From assembly GCF_015550595.1 (NCBI RefSeq), contig NZ_JADNBB010000007.1, forward strand, positions 62,001 through 126,000: DNA of 64,000 nucleotides, read 5' to 3'. The notes under the pieces are model-generated. The model made no database searches. It was not told the origin of the DNA and saw nothing but the letters and a program-made list of their open reading frames with translations. Positions 27,392 to 36,494 of the stretch are shown here, one piece after another. The position numbers and the translations under genes were made by a program. The number at the start of each line of letters is the position of its first letter. Positions within the stretch are counted from its first letter, which is position 1. The DNA comes from Parabacteroides goldsteinii (GTDB lineage Bacteria; Bacteroidota; Bacteroidia; Bacteroidales; Tannerellaceae).

Positions 27392-27427
27392 TTCCGGCAT
27401 AACTCTTTAAGTAGGATTATGCCGAAA
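27392..27427 (+). terminator. hairpin between NVEALA gene 5 and the propeller gene
   Basis: TTCCGGCATAA (27392-27402) pairs with TTATGCCGAAA (27417-27427), ten of eleven bases, with a 14-nt loop and no T-run. Same position as the hairpin at 15388 in unit A but a different sequence. Confidence 0.55.
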
Positions 27428-27441
27428 TAACATTCAAACTT

Positions 27442-28494
27442 ATGAAAATCAATCAATATTACTACATTATATTACTAATAATTGGAGTTAGTTGTACTAA
27501 TACAGCCAATAATAAAATATTATTTCCTACCGACAATTTCACAACAATAAAAGGGAAACAGATACTACCCGACCTTTTTATTGGTCAGCCTCTTAATATG
27601 TTGCTTATTAACAACAATCTATTACTCATTGATATATATGATGGATTTGAAGTCACACTAATAAATACTAAGAATAAAACTTCAGGACGAATAGCCCCGA
27701 AAGGAGAAGGGCCTCACGAGTTTCTAGACATACGCAATATAACTTATAATTCAAGGGATAACACATTGTGCATTTTTGATGGAATGACTCGTTTTTGCTC
27801 TTTTTACAAAGTAATAAACAATGAAATTTCATTAAATGAGTATGATTTTATAGATAAAATACGTTTTGACAATAATTATCCTTATGATATTATTCCATTT
27901 GATAATAAATTCATTACTAATGGATGCTTTGATCAATATCAATTTGCTTTATTGGACAAAAAAGGTAATAACATCTTAGACTTTGGAATATATCCTGGTG
28001 ATAAAAATGGGATTGAAATAAATGGTTGCTTCTTCTTGAAAAATCAAACGATCATTACTGCCAGCCCTAATCAAGAGCATTTTGTAGCAGCAGGTGTTTT
28101 TCATGATCAACTAGTCTTCTACAAAAACAACGATAAATTGACAAAAACTAAAGAATATTTCAGTATAGATTCCAAAATAAATACCGACCTAAATAAGGAA
28201 GGTGAAGCGATACAATATAGTTCATCTGAAACTCCTGAAACGACAAGAACTTATAGGGTTCTTTACCCTACAAATTCTTACATGTATGCACTATACTGGG
28301 GCATTAAAAACAAAGATATAGACAAAGAAAATATCTGTTATATCTTAAAATTTGACTGGAATGGTAATTTAAAAGAAGGTTTCAAAATCGAACAAAGATT
28401 AAAAACATTTGCAATAGATGAAGATAAGAATTGTATTTATGGCATAACATATTCCGAAGAAGATGAAAGTCTTTTACTGCAATATGACATGTAG
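27442..28494 (+). CDS. 6-bladed beta-propeller lipoprotein (BF3164-like), unit C
   Basis: 350 residues with lipobox IIGVSC. The body follows the other two: GRIAPKGEGPHEFLDIRN near residue 85 carries the G-x-G-P signature, blades run to LKTFAIDEDKNCIYGITY. AT-rich like the unit A copy. It is downstream of NVEALA gene 5 and upstream of transglutaminase gene 3; the thioredoxin-like gene is missing from this unit. Confidence 0.8.
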   Translation: MKINQYYYIILLIIGVSCTNTANNKILFPTDNFTTIKGKQILPDLFIGQPLNMLLINNNLLLIDIYDGFEVTLINTKNKTSGRIAPKGEGPHEFLDIRNITYNSRDNTLCIFDGMTRFCSFYKVINNEISLNEYDFIDKIRFDNNYPYDIIPFDNKFITNGCFDQYQFALLDKKGNNILDFGIYPGDKNGIEINGCFFLKNQTIITASPNQEHFVAAGVFHDQLVFYKNNDKLTKTKEYFSIDSKINTDLNKEGEAIQYSSSETPETTRTYRVLYPTNSYMYALYWGIKNKDIDKENICYILKFDWNGNLKEGFKIEQRLKTFAIDEDKNCIYGITYSEEDESLLLQYDM

Positions 28495-28660
28495 AGATTA
28501 GAAATCATGAGTTGCGAATTCCAGGGCCGGTTAGCCCTCAACACACTTACAAAATATTTGAACGACCGGATATAGTTCTTAACTCTGCAAGTATAAGACA
28601 ACGAGCAACTTTACAAAAACAGATAGCCGCATTGTGTACATTAGTACCATTAAATAGAAT

Positions 28661-30622
28661 ATGAAACAGCTGCATAAAGGAATAACAACAGGAGTATTGT
28701 TTTCATTTTTAATCATCTTGCTTTTGAATCTTTCAGCTTGTAATTCGCAAAAATCGAAAATAGAGTTTGCGCTAAAAGAGGCCGGAAAGAACAGAGGTGA
28801 ACTTGAAGCGGTGTTATCACACTACACAAGACTGAACGACACATTAAAACTTAAAGCAGCCCAATATCTTATCCGATATATGCCTTATCATTTTTCTTAT
28901 GGAACAGGCATCAAGGATTACTACCATGCCATAGATTCAGTAGTTGCCTTATCTGATAATAAACTTGAACAGGAGAAACATATCAAACTCCTTCAACCGA
29001 GATTTGAAAATAGGTATAGAATATATCGGGATATCGAGACCATTAATGCTGATTTTCTAATTAAATCAATTGATGCAGCCTTCAAGCAATGGCAACAAGG
29101 TAAATGGGCTACACATCTGAATTTCGATGAATTTTGTGAATATCTTTTGCCATATAAGTGTTTCGAAGGACAACCGCTCGAAGATTGGCGAAGTGCCTAT
29201 TACGACCTTTGCATGGGGGATATCGACAAGGCTTATTTGTGCGATGACTATGAACAGAGTTCATTCTTTGCCACAATGGAAGTAAACCGACGGATGAAAG
29301 AGTCGACTCCCCAAAGCTTTGGCCGGCTGACGACTCTGCCGATTTTCGATCCCGCCATTATCTTCAAACTACCATACGCCTATTGCAGCACTTACTGCCA
29401 GGGATGTGTATTAACCATGCGCAGTAAAGGAATCCCTGTCGCCTATGATTTCACACCACACTGGTCCAATAGGTCCAAAGGGCATTCATGGAATACCGTC
29501 TATACATCACGCTTCGGGAACCTGGAGTTTGCCCCTCACGAAACGGATCCTGGCAGCGTTCATTATCCATACTTGAAAATGCCGAAAATTTTTCGATCGG
29601 TTTATAAGCCGAACGAAGAATATCTGGAGATCGCCTCCCGAAAGTATATTCCACCAGAAATCAGGAATATGTTCATTCGGGATGTAACAGCCGAATACAT
29701 GCCAACCTTAGACGTCCCAATAAGCCTGAATCAGGCTTTACCCAGCAAACAGTATCCGTTTATTGCAGTCTACGACGGTGAGGATTGGAGACCAGTTTAC
29801 TGGGGTAAAATGTCTGGTAAAAATGTGACTTTCGAAAGGATGGGATTGCATACTTATTATATGGCTTTTGCTTATGATACGAACGGAAACCGTTTCCCAA
29901 TTTGCAAGCCTTTTGAAGTCACACTGTCTAAACAAATCCAGTTCATGAAACTTGACACATCTTCTTTCAGGACTATCAGACTGACTCGGAAATTTCCACA
30001 AGGCGACCATATATTTACCATCCACGAACAAATCTCTGGAGGTATTTTTGAAGCTGCAGACAACCGGGATTTCCATCATGCAAAAAAAATGCAGGAATTA
30101 CCTCAATGGAACTTGACTAATGGTTCTTTTTCTCTTACGACGGAAAAGGCTTATCGTTACTGGCGTTTCAGATCTTCCGATACGAACCGTTGCGATATGG
30201 CAGAAGTCTATTTTTACGATTTACGGGATTCGATCATCCGGGGAAACGTGATAGATCACGGAGGTGTACAACCAAAGAAAGAATGGAAGGCAGACAATAT
30301 TGCTGATGAAGATCAATTGACGAATTTTAGTGCAAAAGGAGAACAAAGTTGGGTCGGATTCGACTTCGGAAAACCGGTAAATATTTCAAGAATTTCATAT
30401 ATTCGCCGTGGTGATGGCAATTCGATCCAACCAGGACTGATCTATTCTCTCTACTACTGGGATACAGATCGTTGGTTATGTATAGGAACAAAGATAGCAA
30501 CAGATGTTTTTGTTGAATTTAAACATGCTCCGCGAAAGGCCTTGTTCGCTATCAAATGTTCACAAGGTGATGAACAGAGGATTTTCACTTGTGATGAAAA
30601 CAACAAAATATGCTGGTATTAG
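28661..30622 (+). CDS. transglutaminase-fold/discoidin lipoprotein 3
   Basis: 653 residues. Long signal with lipobox LNLSAC, helical domain (NRGELEAVLSHYTRL), a transglutaminase-like core with the Cys of PYAYCSTYCQGC aligned to the nucleophile of the other copies and His in KGHSWNT. The normal Asp position reads FAPHETD. C-terminal discoidin-like domain with WVGFDFGKPVNISRISYIRR, ending QRIFTCDENNKICWY, a variant of the shared tail. The extra Cys residues beside the nucleophile are specific to this copy and copy 2. The 166-bp gap before it holds no clear promoter. Confidence 0.8.
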   Translation: MKQLHKGITTGVLFSFLIILLLNLSACNSQKSKIEFALKEAGKNRGELEAVLSHYTRLNDTLKLKAAQYLIRYMPYHFSYGTGIKDYYHAIDSVVALSDNKLEQEKHIKLLQPRFENRYRIYRDIETINADFLIKSIDAAFKQWQQGKWATHLNFDEFCEYLLPYKCFEGQPLEDWRSAYYDLCMGDIDKAYLCDDYEQSSFFATMEVNRRMKESTPQSFGRLTTLPIFDPAIIFKLPYAYCSTYCQGCVLTMRSKGIPVAYDFTPHWSNRSKGHSWNTVYTSRFGNLEFAPHETDPGSVHYPYLKMPKIFRSVYKPNEEYLEIASRKYIPPEIRNMFIRDVTAEYMPTLDVPISLNQALPSKQYPFIAVYDGEDWRPVYWGKMSGKNVTFERMGLHTYYMAFAYDTNGNRFPICKPFEVTLSKQIQFMKLDTSSFRTIRLTRKFPQGDHIFTIHEQISGGIFEAADNRDFHHAKKMQELPQWNLTNGSFSLTTEKAYRYWRFRSSDTNRCDMAEVYFYDLRDSIIRGNVIDHGGVQPKKEWKADNIADEDQLTNFSAKGEQSWVGFDFGKPVNISRISYIRRGDGNSIQPGLIYSLYYWDTDRWLCIGTKIATDVFVEFKHAPRKALFAIKCSQGDEQRIFTCDENNKICWY

Positions 30623-30697
30623 AGTTCTTACATGTTATAAAAAAGAATCGATATATTTTCCTTATAGAATAGCAGACATTGAAAATTTATTAATCAA

Positions 30698-31573
30698 ATG
30701 AAGATAAAAACACATATACACAACTTGATCAATAATATGTTCAACATAATCTTCTGGCTATGTTTGATAGTCGCTTTATGGTTTGTGGTACAGGTATTCG
30801 TGTTTGCTTTCTTCAAAATACCCAGTGATTCAATGGAACCGGGTTTAACCACAGGTGATAATATATTGGTGTGGAAGCCAACCCTCGGCCCGCGCGTATT
30901 CAATCTGTTTGCATCCATGCGAAACGAGCAAACTGAGATTTACCGAATCCCTGGCTTCAAAGATATAAAGCGTAATGATATCCTGGTCTTCAATTTTCCT
31001 CATCCAAATGATTGGGATAAAGTTGAAATGCATATCCTCAAATATTATATCAAGCGATGCGTAGGGCTACCCGGTGATACCCTATTTATACAAAACGGTT
31101 TTTTCCATGTTAACGGAGTAAATACACCACTTGGCAATCCGGATTCGCAAAAAAAGATAGCCGCCATCGAAAAGTTTGAAAACGGTATATTCCTTAGTTT
31201 TCCTTATGATAGTATTATCGATTGGAATATCAAGGAGTTCGGCCCACTACATATCCCAGCTAAAGGTGATTCAGTCAGGATGAACCGGACAAATTTTGTT
31301 TTGTGCAAGAAATTAATCGAATGGGAACAGCAAAAAAAACTTGAATACAGGGATTCAACTGTTTTCCTAAATGGGATTCCGATCAGCAGTTATCGTTTCC
31401 AGAAAAACTATTACTTCATGGCAGGCGATAACGGCATTAATTCGCAAGATTCACGTTATTGGGGACTGTTACCGGAGGAATATATTGTAGGAAAAGCCTG
31501 GATTATATGGAAATCAGTTGATCCGTATACCGGCAAATTCAGATGGGATCGGTTTATGAAAGTTATTCAATGA
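30698..31573 (+). CDS. signal peptidase I paralogue 2 (S26)
   Basis: 291 residues, closely similar to the enzyme at 19179 along its whole length. Membrane segment about 14-37, FKIPSDSMEP with Ser45 and KRCVGLPGD with Lys119, MAGDNGINSQDSRYWG near the end. Catalytic residues are intact. It stands between transglutaminase genes 3 and 4 (7 bp before gene 4). Two near-identical, full-length copies each placed right after a transglutaminase gene argue for a functional pairing and for unit duplication. Confidence 0.9.
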   Translation: MKIKTHIHNLINNMFNIIFWLCLIVALWFVVQVFVFAFFKIPSDSMEPGLTTGDNILVWKPTLGPRVFNLFASMRNEQTEIYRIPGFKDIKRNDILVFNFPHPNDWDKVEMHILKYYIKRCVGLPGDTLFIQNGFFHVNGVNTPLGNPDSQKKIAAIEKFENGIFLSFPYDSIIDWNIKEFGPLHIPAKGDSVRMNRTNFVLCKKLIEWEQQKKLEYRDSTVFLNGIPISSYRFQKNYYFMAGDNGINSQDSRYWGLLPEEYIVGKAWIIWKSVDPYTGKFRWDRFMKVIQ

Positions 31574-31580
31574 ATATCTT

Positions 31581-33482
31581 ATGAAAAATATATATTTTAT
31601 TCTATTCATAATACTACATACAGCCTGCTCATCGGTTAATGATGAACAGCTACAATACATAATGGAACTTGCAGGTAATAACAAAACGGAACTGGAAAAA
31701 GTATTACAACATTACCAAAATGACTCATTAAAACTGGAAGCTGCCAAATTTTTGATACGCAATATGTTCCATTATAGCTATCAGCAAGGAAATGTCATGG
31801 ACAGCGTTAAGGAAGCTCGTACACATACCAATTCTTTCGGACAATTAGAGAAGAAATATGTGTATAAATGGGGAGGATATTCTTATAGGAATCTTCCTAA
31901 AATATATGATGCTCAGATAATCACAGCAGATTATCTTATCGACAACATTGAACAGGCATTTGAGAACTGGGAAAAAAGGAGTTGGAATAAACATCTTTCT
32001 TTCGATGAGTTTTGTGAGTATCTGCTGCCTTATCGGCTTGGCAATGAACCTTTGGAAGAATGGCGCGATCTTTATAAAAACGAATATGCTTTTCTACTGG
32101 ACTCTGTCAACCAGGGCAGTGACGTTATTGAAGCAGCCAATCTGGTTAGCCAGTATTTACTTAAACCGGTATTCATCTATTGTGAAGATTTTGATTTGCC
32201 GCACGTGGGGGCACGATACTTATTCAAATACCGATATGGAACATGCGTAGACGCAGCTGATATATTTGTTTACACTTGTAGAGCAATAGGCATTCCTTGC
32301 GCAGAGGACACAGAAGTCAGAGGTGGTCATACGTGGACTGTTGTAAAAGATACAACAGGTATGGACGTTCCGTTTTGGTATTTTAATATTATTGCCAAAC
32401 GTGGGAACAAAGATATTAACGGTCATAATAAAGGTAAGGTATATCGATTCACATACGATATGCAAACAAAAAAATTATCCTATTCATCCAGTGAATGGAA
32501 AAACATAGCACCTTTTTTACGAAATCCTGCTTATAAAGATGTTAGTAAATATTATTTCCCGGACACACTCAAATTAACTACTAAAGAATTGGATATCGCC
32601 AATAATGACCTTATTTATCTTGGATTCTTTCATAGCAACAGGTGGTGGGGATGTGCAATGGCAAAAACCGTTGACAATTATGCTCTGTTTAACAATCTGG
32701 AAGAAGAACAGGTATATGTCCCTTTAATCTATAAAGAGAGAACCTTCAAACAATGCGGGTATCCGTTTCTGTTTATTGACAAAAAATCTCACTCATTCAT
32801 TCCAAATAAAAAAAATTACCAAAAAGTAAAATTATATCGAAAATATCCTTTCTATGAATGGTTGCATCATCGACTTTATTACATTCTCGGAACAATATTC
32901 GAAGGCAGTAATTCTGCCGATTTCCGGAAAACCTCAACGCTTTATTGTGTAACAGATACTCCCTCAGTGGCATACAATACAATCTATTTTGATAAACCAA
33001 TCAAAATGCGTTATATCAAATGTCGAGTACCTAAACAAAAAGTTGCAGAAATCTCTGAAATTAATTTTTATTATCAAGGGAAACAAGTTAAGCCTCTTTC
33101 TTTCTGGGGAAGTCAGTCACAGGCAGGTCACAGATATGCTGTCATTGAAAATATTTCCGACAATGATCCTTTGACTTACTATATATCTGAAGAAAAAGGA
33201 GGTTTCGTTATTTTTGATTTAGGGACAAATAATCCCATTGATCAAATAGTATATATGCCTCGTAATGATGATAATTTTGTTCGTAAGGGTGATTTCTACG
33301 AATTATTTTACAATATAGGAAAAGACGGATGGGAATCACTAGGGAAACAAATAGCAGATACAACTTATCTTGAATATGACATTCCTGATAATGCTCTGCT
33401 GCTATTACGTGATTATACACGAGGCCAGGAAGAACAAATATTTTTTATACAAGATGGAAAACAAATATTCCCGACATACTAA
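31581..33482 (+). CDS. transglutaminase-fold/discoidin lipoprotein 4
   Basis: 633 residues. Signal IILHTAC, helical domain (NNKTELEKVLQHYQNDSLK), transglutaminase-like core with Cys in RYGTCVDAAD and His in GGHTWTVVKD, closest to copy 2. C-terminal discoidin-like segment FVIFDLGTNNPIDQIVYMPR; the end has drifted (EQIFFIQDGKQIFPTY) and lacks the WW. Two of four copies (2 and 4) share the phrases FDEFCE, LPYRLGNEPLE or a close form, and DYTRG/HTRG. It overlaps the next gene by 29 bp. Confidence 0.8.
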   Translation: MKNIYFILFIILHTACSSVNDEQLQYIMELAGNNKTELEKVLQHYQNDSLKLEAAKFLIRNMFHYSYQQGNVMDSVKEARTHTNSFGQLEKKYVYKWGGYSYRNLPKIYDAQIITADYLIDNIEQAFENWEKRSWNKHLSFDEFCEYLLPYRLGNEPLEEWRDLYKNEYAFLLDSVNQGSDVIEAANLVSQYLLKPVFIYCEDFDLPHVGARYLFKYRYGTCVDAADIFVYTCRAIGIPCAEDTEVRGGHTWTVVKDTTGMDVPFWYFNIIAKRGNKDINGHNKGKVYRFTYDMQTKKLSYSSSEWKNIAPFLRNPAYKDVSKYYFPDTLKLTTKELDIANNDLIYLGFFHSNRWWGCAMAKTVDNYALFNNLEEEQVYVPLIYKERTFKQCGYPFLFIDKKSHSFIPNKKNYQKVKLYRKYPFYEWLHHRLYYILGTIFEGSNSADFRKTSTLYCVTDTPSVAYNTIYFDKPIKMRYIKCRVPKQKVAEISEINFYYQGKQVKPLSFWGSQSQAGHRYAVIENISDNDPLTYYISEEKGGFVIFDLGTNNPIDQIVYMPRNDDNFVRKGDFYELFYNIGKDGWESLGKQIADTTYLEYDIPDNALLLLRDYTRGQEEQIFFIQDGKQIFPTY

Positions 33483-35310
33483 TATTAACCGAATTGTTTA
33501 CACGTTATTTGTATTCAATGGAATTCTCCTAATGTGCACTGCCTTTGCTACAGATGCCAGTTTAGCAAACGGAGTAGTAACAGGGAAGGTCCACTGGTTT
33601 CATCTGGCAATGGCAGTCATGGCGGTATGCAGTTTAATTACATTCATCCTTACAAGGTCGACAACACCATTCACTTTTTCGGTTGCAGATGGAGGAATTT
33701 CGGTTTTGACGGCTATCATTGCGATTACTTATGACTGGCAACTGAATCCCGAACCGGAGAAAATGTTGTTCGGAGGACAACTGGTCGTATTGTGGTTCCT
33801 GCTGCAGTTTCTGTTTGCCGGATGGCCGCAGTTGAAGCTGTTTTTCCTGGTGATGGTGATTATTACCGGACTGATAGAAGCAATATTAGGAATACGTCAA
33901 TTACATGGATTTGAAGGTTCGAACCATTCGCTGTTCAGACTGACCGGGGATTTTTATAATCCGGGGCCTTATTCGGGGTATCTCGCGATGGTACTACCGG
34001 TTTGTCTATGGATGATCCTACGGTTCGATGGCTATAAGAAAGGGGGATGGCGGCAGGCAGAGGTTTACCTGCACTATCTGGGTTGGATCAGTTTGCCGGC
34101 TATTATTGTCGTGTTGCCTGCCGGGATGAGCCGGACGGCCTGGATTGCGGCGGCGGTTTCGTGCGGATGGGTTTACTGGATACAACGTATCGGATGGGAA
34201 AAGACTAAGCGATTTATAAAAGAACACCAAACCTTAACTACAGTATCATCTTTTTTGATACTGCTTCTGGTAGCCGGTGCATTGGCTGGTATTTACGTGC
34301 TAAAAAAAGATTCGGCCGATGGCCGCTTACTTTTATGGAAAGTAACGACGCAAGCAATAATGAAACAACCCTGTACAGGAACCGGGCTTGGAGGTTTTCC
34401 GGCAGCTTATGCCGAAACGCAAGCGGAATATTTTTCTTCCGGTAAAGCTTCGGAGACAGAAAAGCTGGTGGCCGGATGTCCGGAATATGGGTTTAATGAG
34501 TTCTTACAGATAGGAGTGGAACAGGGAGTGTTTGGTTTAATGGTTTTTGTATTGTTGTTAAGTTATTCCTTGTTCCGGGGGGTGAAGAACAGACAGATCG
34601 GGGCAGCTGGGGGGATATTGGCATTGATGGTGTTTAGTTTGGCTTCTTATCCGTTACAGTTGCCGGAGTTCTGGGTGGTGTTGGTGGTTTTGATGGGGGT
34701 TGCTAATGCAACTGTCTCCACTGACACACCCCCTACCCCCTCTCGAGAGGGGAAAAAGTTACTCTCAGTCGCTGTAATCGGGGGGATGGCAGTATGTTGC
34801 GGATGGCTTTTCTGGCAGCAGAAAGGCTATTACCAGGGGTATAAGAAATGGAATACATTGAAAATGTTATATAATAGCAAAGCTTATGAAGCGGCGGCAG
34901 ACGGATATGAAAAGTTGGTACCGTTGATGGGACATAAGCCGGAACTACTATTTGAAACGGCGCAATGCTTGAGTAAGACGGAGCGGTTTGCAGAGGCGAA
35001 CCGTTTGTTAGAACGGGCAATGAAACTGAGTGGCGATCCGATGATACATTATATGGCGGCAAAAAATGAACAGGCCCTGGGAAATTATCAGAAAGCAGAA
35101 AATTTATTGCTACATGCAATAGAAATACTGCCGGAACGGATCTATCCCTATTATCTGTTAACTAAACTATACTCGGAACCTACTTTCTTTCAGAAAGATA
35201 AGTTTCTCAATGCTGCTGATGCCGTATTGAAAAAAGAGCCGAAAGTGGAAAGTACAGCTATACGGGAAATGAGAACAGAAGTTAAAAACATGCTCAACAA
35301 CATACGATAA
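33454..35310 (+). CDS. O-antigen ligase-like (Wzy_C) membrane protein with TPR tail, copy 1
   Basis: 618 residues from the ATG at 33454 (MENKYSRHTN); an earlier in-frame ATG at 33370 lies deep in the previous gene. About ten membrane segments fill the first 430 residues, with the signature NPGPYSGYLAMVLP and a large periplasmic loop containing GTGLGGFPAAYAETQAEYF, typical of O-antigen ligase/polymerase-like proteins. The last 150 residues form TPR-type helices (AYEAAADGYEKLVPLMG, NYQKAENLLLHAIEILPE). It could transfer glycans to a lipid or protein; the substrate is not known. An in-frame palindromic insert, CCCCTCTCGAGAGGGG (34737-34752), is absent from the copy at 44591. Confidence 0.82.
   Translation: MENKYSRHTNINRIVYTLFVFNGILLMCTAFATDASLANGVVTGKVHWFHLAMAVMAVCSLITFILTRSTTPFTFSVADGGISVLTAIIAITYDWQLNPEPEKMLFGGQLVVLWFLLQFLFAGWPQLKLFFLVMVIITGLIEAILGIRQLHGFEGSNHSLFRLTGDFYNPGPYSGYLAMVLPVCLWMILRFDGYKKGGWRQAEVYLHYLGWISLPAIIVVLPAGMSRTAWIAAAVSCGWVYWIQRIGWEKTKRFIKEHQTLTTVSSFLILLLVAGALAGIYVLKKDSADGRLLLWKVTTQAIMKQPCTGTGLGGFPAAYAETQAEYFSSGKASETEKLVAGCPEYGFNEFLQIGVEQGVFGLMVFVLLLSYSLFRGVKNRQIGAAGGILALMVFSLASYPLQLPEFWVVLVVLMGVANATVSTDTPPTPSREGKKLLSVAVIGGMAVCCGWLFWQQKGYYQGYKKWNTLKMLYNSKAYEAAADGYEKLVPLMGHKPELLFETAQCLSKTERFAEANRLLERAMKLSGDPMIHYMAAKNEQALGNYQKAENLLLHAIEILPERIYPYYLLTKLYSEPTFFQKDKFLNAADAVLKKEPKVESTAIREMRTEVKNMLNNIR
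34737..34752. repeat. 16-bp palindrome CCCCTCTCGAGAGGGG inside a gene
   Basis: A perfect palindrome, translated as part of TPPTPSREGKK, in the loop before the last membrane segment. The same kind of sequence is common as a dispersed intergenic repeat in Bacteroidetes (from memory). The paralogue at 44591 has an unrelated, shorter sequence here. Confidence 0.7.
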
Positions 35311-35374
35311 AATCGTAATTAGTTTATTTATATATCAATTACGAGAATATCGTAATAATTAATTTGTATATTTG
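35304..35374 (+). promoter_or_regulatory. efflux operon promoter with two ACGA-N5-TCGT palindromes
   Basis: ACGA at 35304-35307 with TCGT at 35313-35316, and ATTACGA at 35338-35344 with TCGTAAT at 35350-35356, share the form ACGA-N5-TCGT. Centres are 37 bp apart. The -7 box TATATTTG is at 35367-35374, so the second palindrome covers the -33 region, where no TTTG exists. This looks like an operator pair for a dimeric repressor or activator. Confidence 0.6.
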
Positions 35375-35401
35375 GAAATTGAAAACAGAATCACAGTTTA
35401 T

Positions 35402-36481
35402 ATGGATATGAAATACTACAATTTGCTGGCAATACTGCTCCTTTCCGGAATGATAGCCTGTTCCGGCGAGAAAAAAGGAGACAGTGCAGAGGAAGAAACT
35501 GTAGAAACAGTTCTACCGGATGAAACCAATGAAGTGACCGTGATGACACTGAAAACTACGGAATTCAACCACGAACTGGTGAGCAACGGCAAATTGTCGG
35601 CCCGCCGCCATGTCGACCTGCGGTTTGAATCGGCCGAACCGATCGCTTCCATCTACGTGAAGAATGGCGACCGGGTAGTCAAAGGGCAAAAACTGGCGGA
35701 ACTATCGACCTTCCGGCTGAAAAACAAAACGGCAGTAGCAAAAGATGCATTGGAAAGGGCCAAACTGGAATTGCAGGATGTCCTGATCGGCCAGGGATAT
35801 GCGTTGGCAGATTCCGGTAAGGTACCTCCTGCCACTATGCAACTGGTCCGGGTAAAAAGCGGCTACGACCAGGCACTGGTTCAATACCAGCTGGCGGAAT
35901 ATGAGGAAAAGAATGCGGTACTGACCGCTCCTTTCGACGGTATCGTTGCCAACCTGTTTGCCAAACAATATAATACGGCTTCCACCTCCGATGCATTCTG
36001 CACGATCATCGATCCGCGTAGCCTGGAAGCGGCATTCACCGTACTGGAAAGCGAATTACCCCTGATAAAGAACGGCGACCGGGTGGAAGTGACTCCTTTT
36101 GCTTTCAACGAAGGAAAAACGGAAGGACGTATCTCCGAGATCAACCCGCTGGTAGACGAGAACGGGATGGTACAGGTGAAAGCAGCCGTTACCGACAAAG
36201 GGAAGCTGTTCGAAGGGATGAATGTGCGTGTCAGCATCCATCGTTCGGTAGGCAAACAATTGGTGGTACCGAAGGAAGCGGTGGTTTTACGTTCCGGCAA
36301 ACAGGTCGTGTTCATTCTCGACAGCACAAAGACAAAGGCATACTGGACTTACGTACATACCGGACTCGAGAATGCGGAGAACTATACGGTGGTGGACGGC
36401 CTGAAAGAGGGCGATATCGTAATAACCAGCGGTAATATCAATCTGGCACATGAGGCTCCGGTTACGATAATTGAGAATTGA
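35402..36481 (+). CDS. RND efflux periplasmic adaptor (membrane fusion) lipoprotein
   Basis: 359 residues from the ATG at 35402 (alternative 35408). Lipobox GMIAC. The usual adaptor plan follows: barrel-sandwich lipoyl half DLRFESAEPIASIYVKNGDRVVKGQ when read in parts, a short helical hairpin (about 105-165), the second lipoyl half NAVLTAPFDGIVANL, a beta-barrel (VTPFAFNEGKTEGRI) and a membrane-proximal domain (LVVPKEAVVLRSGKQVVFI). It links the inner-membrane pumps to TolC. First gene of an operon of four with gaps of 9-21 bp. Substrates cannot be read from sequence. Confidence 0.92.
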   Translation: MDMKYYNLLAILLLSGMIACSGEKKGDSAEEETVETVLPDETNEVTVMTLKTTEFNHELVSNGKLSARRHVDLRFESAEPIASIYVKNGDRVVKGQKLAELSTFRLKNKTAVAKDALERAKLELQDVLIGQGYALADSGKVPPATMQLVRVKSGYDQALVQYQLAEYEEKNAVLTAPFDGIVANLFAKQYNTASTSDAFCTIIDPRSLEAAFTVLESELPLIKNGDRVEVTPFAFNEGKTEGRISEINPLVDENGMVQVKAAVTDKGKLFEGMNVRVSIHRSVGKQLVVPKEAVVLRSGKQVVFILDSTKTKAYWTYVHTGLENAENYTVVDGLKEGDIVITSGNINLAHEAPVTIIEN

Positions 36482-36494
36482 AAATTGAAAATTC

